This document shows positions 18,934-27,712 of a DNA stretch of 64,000 nucleotides, piece after piece. Origin of the DNA: Ensifer sp. BR816 (GTDB lineage: Bacteria; Pseudomonadota; Alphaproteobacteria; Rhizobiales; Rhizobiaceae); the NCBI RefSeq assembly GCF_000378985.1, contig NZ_KB905370.1, positions 1,765,830-1,829,829 on the forward strand, written 5' to 3'. The notes beneath the pieces are model-generated. The model made no database searches. It saw nothing but the letters and a program-made list of their open reading frames with translations, and had not been told where the DNA came from. Position numbers and translations under genes: made by a program. Each line of letters starts with the position of its first letter. The first letter of the stretch is position 1.

Positions 18934-20208
18934 ATGTTCTACCAGCTCTACGAAATGAACCATGCCATGATGGCACCGTGGCGCACGGCGGCGGACGCCA
19001 TGCGGCTGGCCTTCAAGAATCCGATGAATCCGGTTTCGCACACCTATTTCGGCCGCGCCGCGGCCGCGGGGCTGGAAGTCTTCGAGCGCGCCACGCGCCG
19101 TTACGGCAAGCCGGAATTCGGGCTGCCCGAAACGGTCGTCGATGGCCAGACGGTGCCGGTCCGCGAGAAAATCGTCTGGCGGGCGCCCTTCTGCAACCTC
19201 ATCCACTTCGAGCGGTCGCTTCCCAAGGGACGGGCGCCGGATCCGAAGGTGCTGCTCGTCGCGCCGATGTCCGGCCACTATGCAACGCTCTTGCGCGGCA
19301 CCGTCGAGGCGCTGCTGCCCCATTCCGAAATCTACATCACGGACTGGATGGATGCCCGCATGGTGCCGCTCAGCGAAGGCACCTTCGATCTCGATGACTA
19401 CATCGACTACGTCATCCAGATCCTGCATCACCTCGGGCCCGATACCCATGTGATCGGCGTCTGCCAGCCGGCGGTGCCGGTTCTCGCCGCGGTCGCCCTG
19501 ATGGAAGCGGAGAACGACCCGCTGTCGCCGGCGTCGATGACGCTGATGGGCGGCCCGATCGACACGCGCATCAACCCGACCGGCGTCAACCAGCTGGCCG
19601 AGCAGCGGCCGGTCGAATGGTTCCGCGACAATGTCATTATGCCGGTGCCGTGGCCGCAGCCTGGCTTCATGCGCATGGTCTATCCGGGCTTCCTGCAGCT
19701 TTCGGGCTTCATGTCGATGAATCTCGACCGGCACCTGGTCGCCCATAAGGAGTTCTTCGCCCATCTCGTCAAGAATGACGGCGATGCCGCCGACAAGCAC
19801 CGCGACTTCTACGACGAATACCTCGCGGTGATGGACCTGACGGCGGAATTCTACCTGCAGACGGTGCAGGTGGTGTTCATGCAGCATGCTTTGCCGAAGG
19901 GCGAGATGATGCATCGCGGCAAGCGCGTCGATCCGACGGCTATCCGCAGAACGGCGCTGCTGACCGTCGAGGGCGAAAACGACGACATTTCCGGCGTCGG
20001 CCAAACCCAGGCGGCGCAGACGATCTGCACCAACATCCCCGACCACATGCGCCAGCATTACATGCAGCCGGATGTCGGCCACTACGGCGTCTTCAACGGT
20101 TCTCGCTTCCGCGGCGAGATCGCCCCCCGCATCGTCGCCTTCCAGCGCCAGCATTCGCGCCATTCGAGGCCGGTGAAGCAGATCATCAAGGGCGGCAAGA
20201 CGGCTTAA
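18934..20208 (+). CDS. phaZ: intracellular poly(3-hydroxybutyrate) depolymerase
   Basis: 424 residues from the ATG at 18934. The frame is open upstream to 18808, but MFYQLYEMNHAMMAPWR is the family N-terminus. It is an alpha/beta hydrolase of the PhaZ1 type that mobilises stored PHB granules. The nucleophile elbow reads IGVCQPA with Cys177, matching intracellular depolymerases that use Cys in place of Ser. LLVAPMSGHYATLLRGTV and ITDWMDARMVPL are further family blocks, and the C-terminus (PDVGHYGVFNGSRFRGEI) supplies the catalytic His. Monocistronic, with a stem-loop downstream. Confidence 0.93.
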   Translation: MFYQLYEMNHAMMAPWRTAADAMRLAFKNPMNPVSHTYFGRAAAAGLEVFERATRRYGKPEFGLPETVVDGQTVPVREKIVWRAPFCNLIHFERSLPKGRAPDPKVLLVAPMSGHYATLLRGTVEALLPHSEIYITDWMDARMVPLSEGTFDLDDYIDYVIQILHHLGPDTHVIGVCQPAVPVLAAVALMEAENDPLSPASMTLMGGPIDTRINPTGVNQLAEQRPVEWFRDNVIMPVPWPQPGFMRMVYPGFLQLSGFMSMNLDRHLVAHKEFFAHLVKNDGDAADKHRDFYDEYLAVMDLTAEFYLQTVQVVFMQHALPKGEMMHRGKRVDPTAIRRTALLTVEGENDDISGVGQTQAAQTICTNIPDHMRQHYMQPDVGHYGVFNGSRFRGEIAPRIVAFQRQHSRHSRPVKQIIKGGKTA

Positions 20209-20248
20209 CTCCACTTAGCCAACCTTTCGGTCGCTGGCCCGAGGCCTC

Positions 20249-20273
20249 CTGCGGCAGCGATTTGCTGCCGCAG
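20249..20273 (+). terminator. stem-loop after phaZ
   Basis: Perfect 10-bp stem CTGCGGCAGC (20249-20258) and GCTGCCGCAG (20264-20273) with a 5-base loop, 40 bases after the phaZ stop. There is no strong T-run, so termination is likely but unproven. Confidence 0.45.
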
Positions 20274-20388
20274 AGTCAAGGGTTTGTCCGATTCCCATTC
20301 GGCGCATCTTGCAGTCATCTCCTGCCTTTCCCACATCGTTTTCATCGGGCCGCAACGGGCGGTCCGCTGACTGCAAGGAATACTGAAG

Positions 20389-20808
20389 ATGAACCAATCT
20401 GCATTGATCCGTCCGGACTGGACGCCTGCGACCATTGCATTGATGGTGCTTGGTTTCATTGTGTTCTGGCCGCTCGGCCTGGCGATGCTCGCTTACATCC
20501 TCTTCGGCGACAAGCTGAGGACCTTCAAGAAGGACGCCAACGACAGCGTGGACCGCATGTGCGCCGGCTTCCGCCGGAACCATCGCGCCCATTGGGCCCA
20601 CCATCGGACCGGCAATGTCGCCTTCGACGATTGGCGCGAAGCAGAGCTTGCCCGCCTCGACGAGGAGCGCCGCAAGCTCGACGAAATGCGCGAGGAATTC
20701 GACGCCTATGTCCGCGAGCTCCGGCGCGCCAAGGACCAGGAGGAATTCGACCGCTTCATGCGCGAGCGCAGGAACGGCAGCCCCGGTCCGGCATCCGAGA
20801 CGAACTGA
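20389..20808 (+). CDS. DUF2852 family membrane-anchored protein
   Basis: 139 residues. A single hydrophobic segment at about residues 14-40 (PATIALMVLGFIVFWPLGLAM) is followed by a charged, mostly helical cytoplasmic part rich in Arg, Glu and Lys (AELARLDEERRKLDEMREEF), probably a coiled coil. The pattern matches the alphaproteobacterial DUF2852 family, whose function is unknown. It stands alone between two stem-loops. Confidence 0.75.
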   Translation: MNQSALIRPDWTPATIALMVLGFIVFWPLGLAMLAYILFGDKLRTFKKDANDSVDRMCAGFRRNHRAHWAHHRTGNVAFDDWREAELARLDEERRKLDEMREEFDAYVRELRRAKDQEEFDRFMRERRNGSPGPASETN

Positions 20809-20822
20809 TCCGGTGGAACCCG

Positions 20823-20854
20823 ATGTCCGGCGTTTCACATGAAACGCCGGACAT
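20823..20854 (+). terminator. perfect 14-bp hairpin after the DUF2852 gene
   Basis: Arms 20823-20836 (ATGTCCGGCGTTTC) and 20841-20854 with a 4-base ACAT loop. A short TGTCTTG follows rather than a long T-run. The central part contains a parS-like sequence, listed separately. Confidence 0.55.
20832..20845. other. parS-like motif 1
   Basis: GTTTCACATGAAAC matches the canonical ParB-binding parS core GTTTCACGTGAAAC at 13 of 14 positions. It forms the centre of the hairpin at 20823-20854. Confidence 0.35.
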
Positions 20855-20901
20855 GTCTTGAGGCGGCTGCCAGAGGTCCGCGAATCGGCTAGAAAGGCCT
20901 G

Positions 20902-21657
20902 ATGTTTCCTTCTTTCAAGCGACGCCGTGGCAGTGAAACGCACTTCGATGTCACGCGCGACATCGAAGTGGCCGGCAAGCTTCTTCCCCTGACCATTCGG
21001 AAGAACGCACGCGCGACGCGGATGACATTGCGCATCGAGCCCGGCGGGCGGGCCCTGAAGCTCACCGTTCCGGAAGGCCTGCCGGAGCGCGAGGTCAGCG
21101 CATTTCTCAGCCGGCATCAGGGCTGGCTGATGACCAAGCTCGCTCGCTTCTCCGGTGACAGCGAGATCGAGCACGGCGGGATGATCTTCTTCCGAGGCGT
21201 CGCCCATCGCATCGAGAGAACCGGCCGGATTCGCGGCCTCACCGAGACCGCAGTCGTCGATGACGAGGCAGTGTTGCGGGTCGGCGGCGCGGAAGAGCAT
21301 CTGCGGCGGCGGATTGCCGATTTCCTGAAGAAGGAGGCACGCTTCGAACTGGAGCGTCTCGTCGCCGTCTATGCCGGTCGGATCGACCGCCGGGTGCGCT
21401 CGCTGAGCCTCAAGGACACTCGCAGCCGCTGGGGTTCCTGCTCCGCCGAGGGAGACCTGAGCTTTTCCTGGCGGATCGCCATGGCGCCGCCGAAGGTGAT
21501 TGCCTATCTCGCCGCCCATGAGGTCGCCCATCTCGAGGAGATGAACCACGGTCCCGACTTCTGGGCGCTGTGTGAAAGGCTTTGCCCGGATACCAACGAT
21601 GCCAGGCGCTGGCTGAAGCGCAACGGCACGATGCTGCACGCGATCGACTTCGGCTGA
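20902..21657 (+). CDS. YgjP-like (DUF45/M48-type) zinc metallopeptidase
   Basis: 251 residues. The C-terminal SprT/YgjP-like domain has the zinc motif HEVAH at 206-210 and a third ligand His216 in MNHGPDFW. It is preceded by the conserved RSRWGSCS block (about 175-181), which is diagnostic of DUF45 proteins. The N-terminal half is a beta-rich module with a PLTIRKNARATRMTLRI stretch. The protein has no signal peptide and is presumably cytoplasmic; its substrates are unknown. Confidence 0.85.
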   Translation: MFPSFKRRRGSETHFDVTRDIEVAGKLLPLTIRKNARATRMTLRIEPGGRALKLTVPEGLPEREVSAFLSRHQGWLMTKLARFSGDSEIEHGGMIFFRGVAHRIERTGRIRGLTETAVVDDEAVLRVGGAEEHLRRRIADFLKKEARFELERLVAVYAGRIDRRVRSLSLKDTRSRWGSCSAEGDLSFSWRIAMAPPKVIAYLAAHEVAHLEEMNHGPDFWALCERLCPDTNDARRWLKRNGTMLHAIDFG

Positions 21658-21828
21658 CGCCCGCACGGACGCTCAGGGTACTGACGGCGAACAGCACGGC
21701 CGTGCCGAATGTGGTAAACTCGTGAACCGAGCCGCAAAACCTCTCGTAGCAAGCCCATCCTTTTGATTGCCGAAGCATGGCCACGGTTTTGCTCGACTCG
21801 CGCGGCGTTTCGTGCAAGGTCGCTTTCC

Positions 21829-22503
21829 ATGAAAATGGACGTGAAGATTTGTGGACTGAAGACCACGGAGGCCGTGGAGCATGCCGTGGCACTTGGCGCT
21901 TCGCACACGGGATTCATTTTCTTCCCGAAGAGCCCGCGCAATATCGAGCCCGACGACGCCGGTCGCCTTGCCGAGCGCATTCGCGGCCGGGCGAAGATTG
22001 TCGCCGTCACTGTCGACGCCGACAATGACGATCTCGACGAGATCGTTTCCGCGCTCAAGCCGGACATCCTGCAGCTTCATGGCGCCGAGGATCCGGAGCG
22101 GGTGCTGACGGTCAAGGCGATCTACGGTCTTCCGGTCATGAAGGCGCTGTCGATCCGCGAGGCTTCCGATCTCGGCAGGATCGATCCCTATCTCGGCATC
22201 GTGGATCGTTTCCTGTTCGATGCCAAACCGCCGGCCGGATCCGAACTGCCCGGCGGCAATGGCGTGTCTTTCGACTGGAGACTGCTCGACGCGCTTGACG
22301 GAAGCGTCGATTACATGCTTTCCGGTGGACTGAATGCAGAAAATATCGGCGAGGCTCTTGCGCTGACCGGCGCGCGCGCCGTCGATACATCCTCCGGGGT
22401 CGAGAGCGCGCCGGGTGTCAAGGATTTGAAGCTCATGGATGCGTTTTTCGATGCGGTGCGCTGCGCCGAAGCCGTACGGCCACGATCAGGGAGCAAGACG
22501 TGA
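21829..22503 (+). CDS. trpF: phosphoribosylanthranilate isomerase
   Basis: 224 residues from the ATG at 21829 ([20 protein letters not shown]); the frame is open from 21763 but the KICGLKT beta-1 strand places the start here. It catalyses the Amadori rearrangement of phosphoribosylanthranilate in tryptophan synthesis. The catalytic Cys in KICGL and Asp in VTVDADND are present, as is the phosphate-binding [13 protein letters not shown] and DTSSGVES C-terminus. It overlaps trpB by 4 bases and heads the trpFBA-accD cluster. Confidence 0.95.
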   Translation: MKMDVKICGLKTTEAVEHAVALGASHTGFIFFPKSPRNIEPDDAGRLAERIRGRAKIVAVTVDADNDDLDEIVSALKPDILQLHGAEDPERVLTVKAIYGLPVMKALSIREASDLGRIDPYLGIVDRFLFDAKPPAGSELPGGNGVSFDWRLLDALDGSVDYMLSGGLNAENIGEALALTGARAVDTSSGVESAPGVKDLKLMDAFFDAVRCAEAVRPRSGSKT

Positions 22504-23720
22504 ATCAGCCGCTTAAACCGAATTCCTTCAGGGCTGGACCGGACGAGGACGGCCGTTTCGGGATTTTTGGCGGCCGTTTCGTCGCCGAGACGCTGATGCC
22601 GTTGATCCTCGATCTCCAGGACGAATGGAACAAGGCGAAGAGCGATCCGGCCTTCAAGGCGGAACTCGAACACCTCGGCGCCCACTATATCGGCCGGCCG
22701 AGCCCGCTCTACTTCGCCGAGCGGCTGACCGCCGAACTCGGCGGCGCGAAGATCTATTTCAAGCGCGAGGAGCTGAACCACACCGGCTCGCACAAGATCA
22801 ACAATTGCATCGGCCAGATCCTGCTCGCCAAGCGCATGGGCAAGACCCGGATCATCGCCGAGACCGGAGCCGGCCAGCACGGCGTTGCTTCGGCAACCGT
22901 CGCGGCCCGTTTCGGTCTCCCCTGCGTCGTCTATATGGGCGCCACTGACGTCGAGCGCCAGGCGCCGAACGTCTTCCGCATGAAGCTTCTCGGCGCCGAG
23001 GTGAAGCCGGTGACCGCCGGCAGCGGCACGCTCAAGGACGCCATGAACGAGGCGCTGCGCGACTGGGTGACGAATGTCGACAACACCTATTACCTGATCG
23101 GCACGGCCGCCGGCCCGCATCCCTATCCGGAGATGGTCCGGGACTTCCAGGCGGTCATCGGCCAGGAAGCCAAGGAACAGATACTTGCCGCCGAAGGTCG
23201 CTTGCCCGACCTCGTCGTCGCGGCGGTCGGCGGCGGCTCGAACGCGATCGGCATCTTCCATCCCTTCCTCGACGACGACGGCGTCCGGATCGTCGGCGTC
23301 GAAGCGGGCGGCAAGGGGCTCGAAGGCGACGAGCATTGTGCGTCGATCACCGCCGGCTCGCCGGGCGTCCTGCACGGCAACCGCACCTACCTGCTTCAGG
23401 ACGGCGACGGCCAGATCAAGGAAGGCCACTCCATTTCGGCGGGTCTCGATTATCCGGGTATCGGCCCCGAGCATGCCTGGCTCAACGATATCGGCCGGGT
23501 CGAATATGTGCCGATCATGGACCATGAGGCGCTCGAAGCCTTCCAGACGCTGACGCGGCTCGAAGGCATCATCCCGGCGCTCGAGCCGTCGCATGCGCTG
23601 GCCGAGGTCATCAAGCGGGCGCCGAAGATGGGCAAGGACGAGATCATCCTGATGAATCTCTCCGGTCGCGGCGACAAGGATATCTTCACCGTCGGCAAAA
23701 TTCTGGGAATGGGGCAGTAA
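22500..23720 (+). CDS. trpB: tryptophan synthase beta chain
   Basis: 406 residues, GTG start overlapping the trpF stop. PLP-dependent enzyme that condenses indole with serine. The Schiff-base Lys99 is in [10 protein letters not shown]. The phosphate-binding GGGSNA motif ([12 protein letters not shown]), the [11 protein letters not shown] loop and the C-terminal GRGDKD are all present. Five bases separate it from trpA. Confidence 0.97.
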   Translation: MNQPLKPNSFRAGPDEDGRFGIFGGRFVAETLMPLILDLQDEWNKAKSDPAFKAELEHLGAHYIGRPSPLYFAERLTAELGGAKIYFKREELNHTGSHKINNCIGQILLAKRMGKTRIIAETGAGQHGVASATVAARFGLPCVVYMGATDVERQAPNVFRMKLLGAEVKPVTAGSGTLKDAMNEALRDWVTNVDNTYYLIGTAAGPHPYPEMVRDFQAVIGQEAKEQILAAEGRLPDLVVAAVGGGSNAIGIFHPFLDDDGVRIVGVEAGGKGLEGDEHCASITAGSPGVLHGNRTYLLQDGDGQIKEGHSISAGLDYPGIGPEHAWLNDIGRVEYVPIMDHEALEAFQTLTRLEGIIPALEPSHALAEVIKRAPKMGKDEIILMNLSGRGDKDIFTVGKILGMGQ

Positions 23721-23725
23721 CGCGT

Positions 23726-24565
23726 ATGACCGCACGCATTGAGCAGAGATTCGCCGACGTCGCGGCGGAAGGTCGCCCGGTCCTTGTAACCTATTTCATG
23801 GGCGGCGATCCGGATTTCGACACGTCGCTGGCAATCATGCGGTCGCTGCCGCAGGCGGGCGCCGACGTGATCGAGCTTGGCGTGCCCTTTTCCGATCCGA
23901 TGGCCGACGGCCCGGCGATCCAGCTCGCCGGCCAGCGCGCGCTCAAAGCCGGCCAGACGCTGGCCAAGACGCTCGATCTTGCGAGGCGCTTCCGGGAACA
24001 GGATCAGCGGACCCCGATCGTGCTGATGGGCTACTACAACCCGATCTATATCTATGGCGTCGAGCGCTTCCTCGATGACGCGGTTCAGGCCGGCGTTGAC
24101 GGGCTGATCGTCGTCGACCTGCCCCCGGAAATGGATGATGAGCTCTGTATTCCGGCGCTCGACAAGGGCATCAGCTTCATTCGGTTGGCGACCCCGACAA
24201 CGGACGACCGCCGCCTGCCCAAGGTGCTCGAAAATACCTCCGGTTTCGTCTATTACGTCTCTATGACCGGCATCACGGGTTCGGCGCTGCCCGATCCTTC
24301 GCTGATCGCGGGCGCGGTGGCGCGGATCAAGTCGCATACGAAGCTGCCGGTCTGCGTCGGCTTCGGCGTCAAGACCGCCGAACATGCGCGGGTGATCGGC
24401 GCCTCGGCCGACGGGGTCGTGGTGGGAACGGCGATCGTCAATCAGATCGCCTCGAGCCTGACCGAAGAGGGCCGCGTCACCGAGGCGACCGTTCCCGGTG
24501 TTGAGGCGCTGGTTCGCGGGCTCTCGGCCGGGGTGCGGGCGTCACGCCTTGCGGCGGCCGAATAA
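23726..24565 (+). CDS. trpA: tryptophan synthase alpha chain
   Basis: 279-residue TIM barrel that releases indole from indole-3-glycerol phosphate and channels it to TrpB. Catalytic Glu50 and Asp61 are in [27 protein letters not shown] and the phosphate-binding [13 protein letters not shown] and GVVVGTAIV segments are intact. Length fits the family (about 270-280). Confidence 0.97.
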   Translation: MTARIEQRFADVAAEGRPVLVTYFMGGDPDFDTSLAIMRSLPQAGADVIELGVPFSDPMADGPAIQLAGQRALKAGQTLAKTLDLARRFREQDQRTPIVLMGYYNPIYIYGVERFLDDAVQAGVDGLIVVDLPPEMDDELCIPALDKGISFIRLATPTTDDRRLPKVLENTSGFVYYVSMTGITGSALPDPSLIAGAVARIKSHTKLPVCVGFGVKTAEHARVIGASADGVVVGTAIVNQIASSLTEEGRVTEATVPGVEALVRGLSAGVRASRLAAAE

Positions 24566-24617
24566 TCGCCCATATTGGCGCGCAGAAGCCGAAGGACATC
24601 TTCAGGAGTCTACTTAA

Positions 24618-25532
24618 GTGAACTGGATCACAAACTACGTTCGGCCAAAGATCAATTCGATGCTCGGCCGCAGGGAAGTTCCGGAGAACCTCTGGATCAA
24701 GTGCCCTGAAACCGGCGAGATGGTGTTCCATCGCGATCTCGAAGAGAACAAGTGGGTCATCCCGCAATCCGGCTTTCATATGAAAATGCCGGCGCGGGCC
24801 CGCCTGAAAGACCTCTTCGACGGCGGCATCTATGAGACGCTGCCGCAGCCGAAGGTGGCGCAGGATCCCCTGAAGTTCCGCGATTCGAAGAAGTATGTCG
24901 ACCGCCTGCGCGACAGCCGCGCCAAGACCGAGCTCGAGGATACGATTGTCGCGGGCCTCGGCCTCGTCCAGGGCGTCAAGCTCGTCGCGGTTGTGCACGA
25001 GTTCAATTTCATCGGTGGCTCGCTCGGCATGGCGGCTGGCGAGGCGATCATCAAGGCCTTCGAGAAGGCGATTGCCGAGAAGTGCCCGCTGGTGATTTTC
25101 CCGGCCTCGGGCGGCGCCCGAATGCAGGAAGGCATCCTTTCGCTGATGCAGCTTCCTCGCACCACCGTTGCGGTGAACCTGCTGAAGGAGGCGGGGCTCC
25201 CCTATATCGTGGTTCTGACCAACCCGACCACCGGCGGCGTCACAGCATCCTACGCGATGCTGGGCGACATCCACCTGGCCGAGCCCGGCGCGGAGATCGG
25301 CTTTGCCGGCAAGCGGGTCATCGAGCAGACGTTGCGCGAAAAACTCCCCGAAGGTTTCCAGACATCCGAATATCTGCTGGAGCACGGCATGGTCGACATG
25401 GTCGTCAAGCGGCACGACCTGCCGGCGACGCTTGCGCGCGTGCTGAAGATCCTGATGAAGAAGCCGGCGGAGGCCGCAAGGCGCGAAAGCGGCTCGCAGG
25501 TTTCGGCTTTGCCGCTTGCAGCCCGGGCATAG
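24618..25532 (+). CDS. accD: acetyl-CoA carboxylase carboxyltransferase subunit beta
   Basis: 304 residues. With AccA it transfers the carboxyl group from biotin to acetyl-CoA in fatty acid synthesis. The crotonase-fold core is intact ([43 protein letters not shown]). The N-terminal zinc ribbon is degenerate: the region has a single Cys ([11 protein letters not shown]), whereas the usual protein has CxxC...CxxC. In E. coli this finger binds DNA/RNA and zinc. The gene follows trpA by 52 bases, a common alphaproteobacterial arrangement. Confidence 0.95.
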   Translation: MNWITNYVRPKINSMLGRREVPENLWIKCPETGEMVFHRDLEENKWVIPQSGFHMKMPARARLKDLFDGGIYETLPQPKVAQDPLKFRDSKKYVDRLRDSRAKTELEDTIVAGLGLVQGVKLVAVVHEFNFIGGSLGMAAGEAIIKAFEKAIAEKCPLVIFPASGGARMQEGILSLMQLPRTTVAVNLLKEAGLPYIVVLTNPTTGGVTASYAMLGDIHLAEPGAEIGFAGKRVIEQTLREKLPEGFQTSEYLLEHGMVDMVVKRHDLPATLARVLKILMKKPAEAARRESGSQVSALPLAARA

Positions 25533-25571
25533 GCCGCCGCCCCCGATCCGATCCACGGCTGTTTTCAAGCG

Positions 25572-25593
25572 CTGCGCGCATCCGGACGCGCAG
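25572..25593. repeat. short hairpin after accD
   Basis: CTGCGCG at 25572-25578 and CGCGCAG at 25587-25593 around an 8-base loop, shortly after the accD stop. It may terminate the trpFBA-accD unit but has no T-run. Confidence 0.35.
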
Positions 25594-25618
25594 ACGTCGC
25601 TGTAGCACTTTGAATTGC

Positions 25619-25663
25619 TGCATGATTTTTCCTTAAATCGATTCCGATTCAAGGAATCATGCA
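25619..25663. repeat. rhizobial palindromic repeat between accD and folC
   Basis: Outer arms TGCATGATT...and...AATCATGCA enclose CCTTAAATCG/CGATTCAAGG, giving a near-perfect 45-bp palindrome. The AATCATGCAG end is repeated directly a few bases on (to about 25680). I recognise this GCTGCATGATT-type element as a frequent intergenic repeat in rhizobia from memory. Confidence 0.6.
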
Positions 25664-25708
25664 GTAAGAAATCATGCAGCAGCGGATCATCTTTTTCGAG
25701 GCAGGAAC

Positions 25709-27052
25709 ATGACGGCGGCACAGGTCAGCGAAGCGGCAAGGGAGATCGAAAAGCTTCTTGCTCTGCATCCCAAGGGATTCGACCTGTCGCTCGACCGGAT
25801 CACGCGCCTGCTTGCCGCGCTTGGAAACCCGCAGGACCGCCTGCCGCCGATCATCCACGTCGCCGGCACCAACGGCAAGGGCTCCGTCACCGCGTTCTCG
25901 CGGGCGATCCTCGAGGCGGCTGGCCTCAGTGTCCATGTGCACACATCGCCGCATCTCGTAAACTGGCACGAGCGCTATCGTCTCGGCGTCAAGGGCGGCA
26001 AGGGTGCGCTTGTCAGCGACCCGGTGCTGGCCGATGCGGTGCGGCGCGTGGCGGCAGCCAATGCCGGCGAGAAGATCACCGTCTTCGAAATCCTGACGGC
26101 AGTCACCTTCCTGCTTTTCGCCGAGCATCCGGCCGACGTCGCGATCATCGAGGTGGGCCTCGGCGGCCGCTTCGACGCGACGAACGTGATCGCCCGGCCG
26201 GCGGTTTCCGTGATCATGCCGGTTTCGCTCGATCACCAGGCCTATCTCGGCGATCGAGTGGAACTGATCGCCGCCGAAAAGGCCGGCATCATGAAGCGCG
26301 GCCGCCCGGTGGTGATCGGCCATCAGGAGGAAGACGGCGTGCGCGACGTGCTCGTCGACACCGCCGAGCGGCTCGGCTGCCCCATGTCCGTCTATGGCCA
26401 GGATTTCATGGCGCATGAGGAGTTCGGCAGGCTGGTCTTCCAGGACGAGAACGGGCTTGCCGACCTGCCGCTGCCGCGTCTGCCGGGGCGGCATCAATAT
26501 GCCAATGCCGCCGCGGCGATCCGTGCCGTCAGGGCGGCCGGGTTCGACGTTCCGGAGACGGCGATCGAGAAGGGCCTGGCCGGCGTCGAATGGCCGGGCC
26601 GGCTGCAGCGCCTTGCCGGCGGCAAGCTCTCGCATTACGGCCCGCCAGCCGCCGAGATCTGGATCGACGGCGGTCACAATCCCGGCGCCGGTCAGGTCAT
26701 AGCCGAGGCGATGGCTACTTTCGAGGAGCGCGACCCGCGGCCGCTCTTCCTGATCATCGGCATGATTAACACCAAGGATCCGGTCGGCTACTTCCGGGCC
26801 TTCCGGGACCTCGCCGAACAGGTCTTCACCGTGCCGATCCACGGCTCGGATGCCGGGCTTGATCCGGTCGCGCTCGCCGCCGACGCGGCTTCAGCCGGCC
26901 TCGAGACCAATGCGACCTCCTCTGTCGCGGAAGCACTCGGCCTCATCGCCGAGCTTACCGAGGAAGACCCGGCGCCGCCGCGCATCCTGATCGGCGGTTC
27001 CCTCTATCTCGTCGGCGACGTGCTTTCGGAGAACGGCACGCCGCCGCGATAA
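25709..27052 (+). CDS. folC: folylpolyglutamate / dihydrofolate synthase
   Basis: 447-residue Mur-ligase-type enzyme that adds glutamate to dihydropteroate and to folates. The P-loop is VAGTNGKGSVTAF. HTSPHLVNWHERYR is the omega-loop/Mg region. EVGLGGRFDATNV and SLDHQAYLGD are strong FolC signatures, and WIDGGHNPGAGQ marks the C-terminal domain. The start ATG follows GAGGCAGGA. Confidence 0.95.
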   Translation: MTAAQVSEAAREIEKLLALHPKGFDLSLDRITRLLAALGNPQDRLPPIIHVAGTNGKGSVTAFSRAILEAAGLSVHVHTSPHLVNWHERYRLGVKGGKGALVSDPVLADAVRRVAAANAGEKITVFEILTAVTFLLFAEHPADVAIIEVGLGGRFDATNVIARPAVSVIMPVSLDHQAYLGDRVELIAAEKAGIMKRGRPVVIGHQEEDGVRDVLVDTAERLGCPMSVYGQDFMAHEEFGRLVFQDENGLADLPLPRLPGRHQYANAAAAIRAVRAAGFDVPETAIEKGLAGVEWPGRLQRLAGGKLSHYGPPAAEIWIDGGHNPGAGQVIAEAMATFEERDPRPLFLIIGMINTKDPVGYFRAFRDLAEQVFTVPIHGSDAGLDPVALAADAASAGLETNATSSVAEALGLIAELTEEDPAPPRILIGGSLYLVGDVLSENGTPPR

Positions 27053-27082
27053 GGGGCGGAGAGCTTCCTCCTGGACGACCCA

Positions 27083-27147
27083 CCCTCCGTCATCCTCGGG
27101 TTAAGCCCTGGGTCAAGCCCAGGGCTTGACCCGAGGATGACGGAGGG
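27083..27147. repeat. 65-bp near-perfect palindrome (REP-like)
   Basis: Two arms of about 30 bp (27083-27111 and 27116-27147), nearly perfectly complementary, around a TCAA centre. The arm contains CATCCTCGGG...AAGCCC. It resembles the GTCATCCTCGGGCTTGACCCGAGGAT palindrome family scattered in alphaproteobacterial genomes, but here the inner module looks duplicated, giving a longer hairpin. It lies between the convergent folC and trxA genes. Confidence 0.7.
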
Positions 27148-27254
27148 CGTGAACTCGACGCGAGACAACTGCAATGGTGATGCTCCGGATTGCCGAGCCG
27201 AGCGTGCCGCGAAAGGCCAGGAGACAGCGCAATCCATCATTCTCTTACTGGCAA

Positions 27255-27282
27255 CAAGAAAAAGCCCGGAAAACCGGGCTTT
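27255..27282 (-). terminator. rho-independent terminator of trxA
   Basis: On the minus strand AAAGCCCGG, loop TTTT, CCGGGCTTT is followed by TTCTTG (stem 27261-27269 and 27274-27282). It lies about 30 bases after the trxA stop. Confidence 0.85.
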
Positions 27283-27310
27283 CGCTATCAATCGACAATG
27301 ATTCGGCCGC

Positions 27311-27631
27311 TTAGACCGCGTTGGAAATCCACGAGCTGAGCGCGGTCTTCGGCGCGGCGCCGACCTTGATGTCGGCGACTTCGCCGGCCTTGAACATGGC
27401 AAGCGTCGGAATCGAGCGGACACCGTACTGGGCGGCGAGTTCCGGGTTTTCATCGATATTGAGTTTGGCGACCTTGACCTTGCCGGCAAGCTCTGTGGCG
27501 ATCTCTTCGAGGCTCGGCGCGATCATTTTGCACGGGCCGCACCATTCGGCCCAGAAGTCGACGACGACCGGCTCGGCGGAATTCAAGACTTCTTTCTGAA
27601 AGTTGGACGCATCGACTTTTACAGTTGCCAT
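27311..27631 (-). CDS. trxA: thioredoxin 1
   Basis: 106-residue cytoplasmic thioredoxin with the redox-active WCGPC (Cys31 and Cys34) and the conserved cis-Pro in [10 protein letters not shown]. Typical length. It is reduced by thioredoxin reductase and supplies electrons to ribonucleotide reductase and other targets. It lies 81 bases downstream of addA in the leftward cluster and ends in its own terminator. Confidence 0.97.
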   Translation of the reverse strand: MATVKVDASNFQKEVLNSAEPVVVDFWAEWCGPCKMIAPSLEEIATELAGKVKVAKLNIDENPELAAQYGVRSIPTLAMFKAGEVADIKVGAAPKTALSSWISNAV

Positions 27632-27712
27632 CGGCTGCTCCTTCGGAATGGCATTGTCCAGATATTGTGCCTCATGTGAGGCCTCGCCACCGGATTTTCA
27701 ATATCGTGTATC

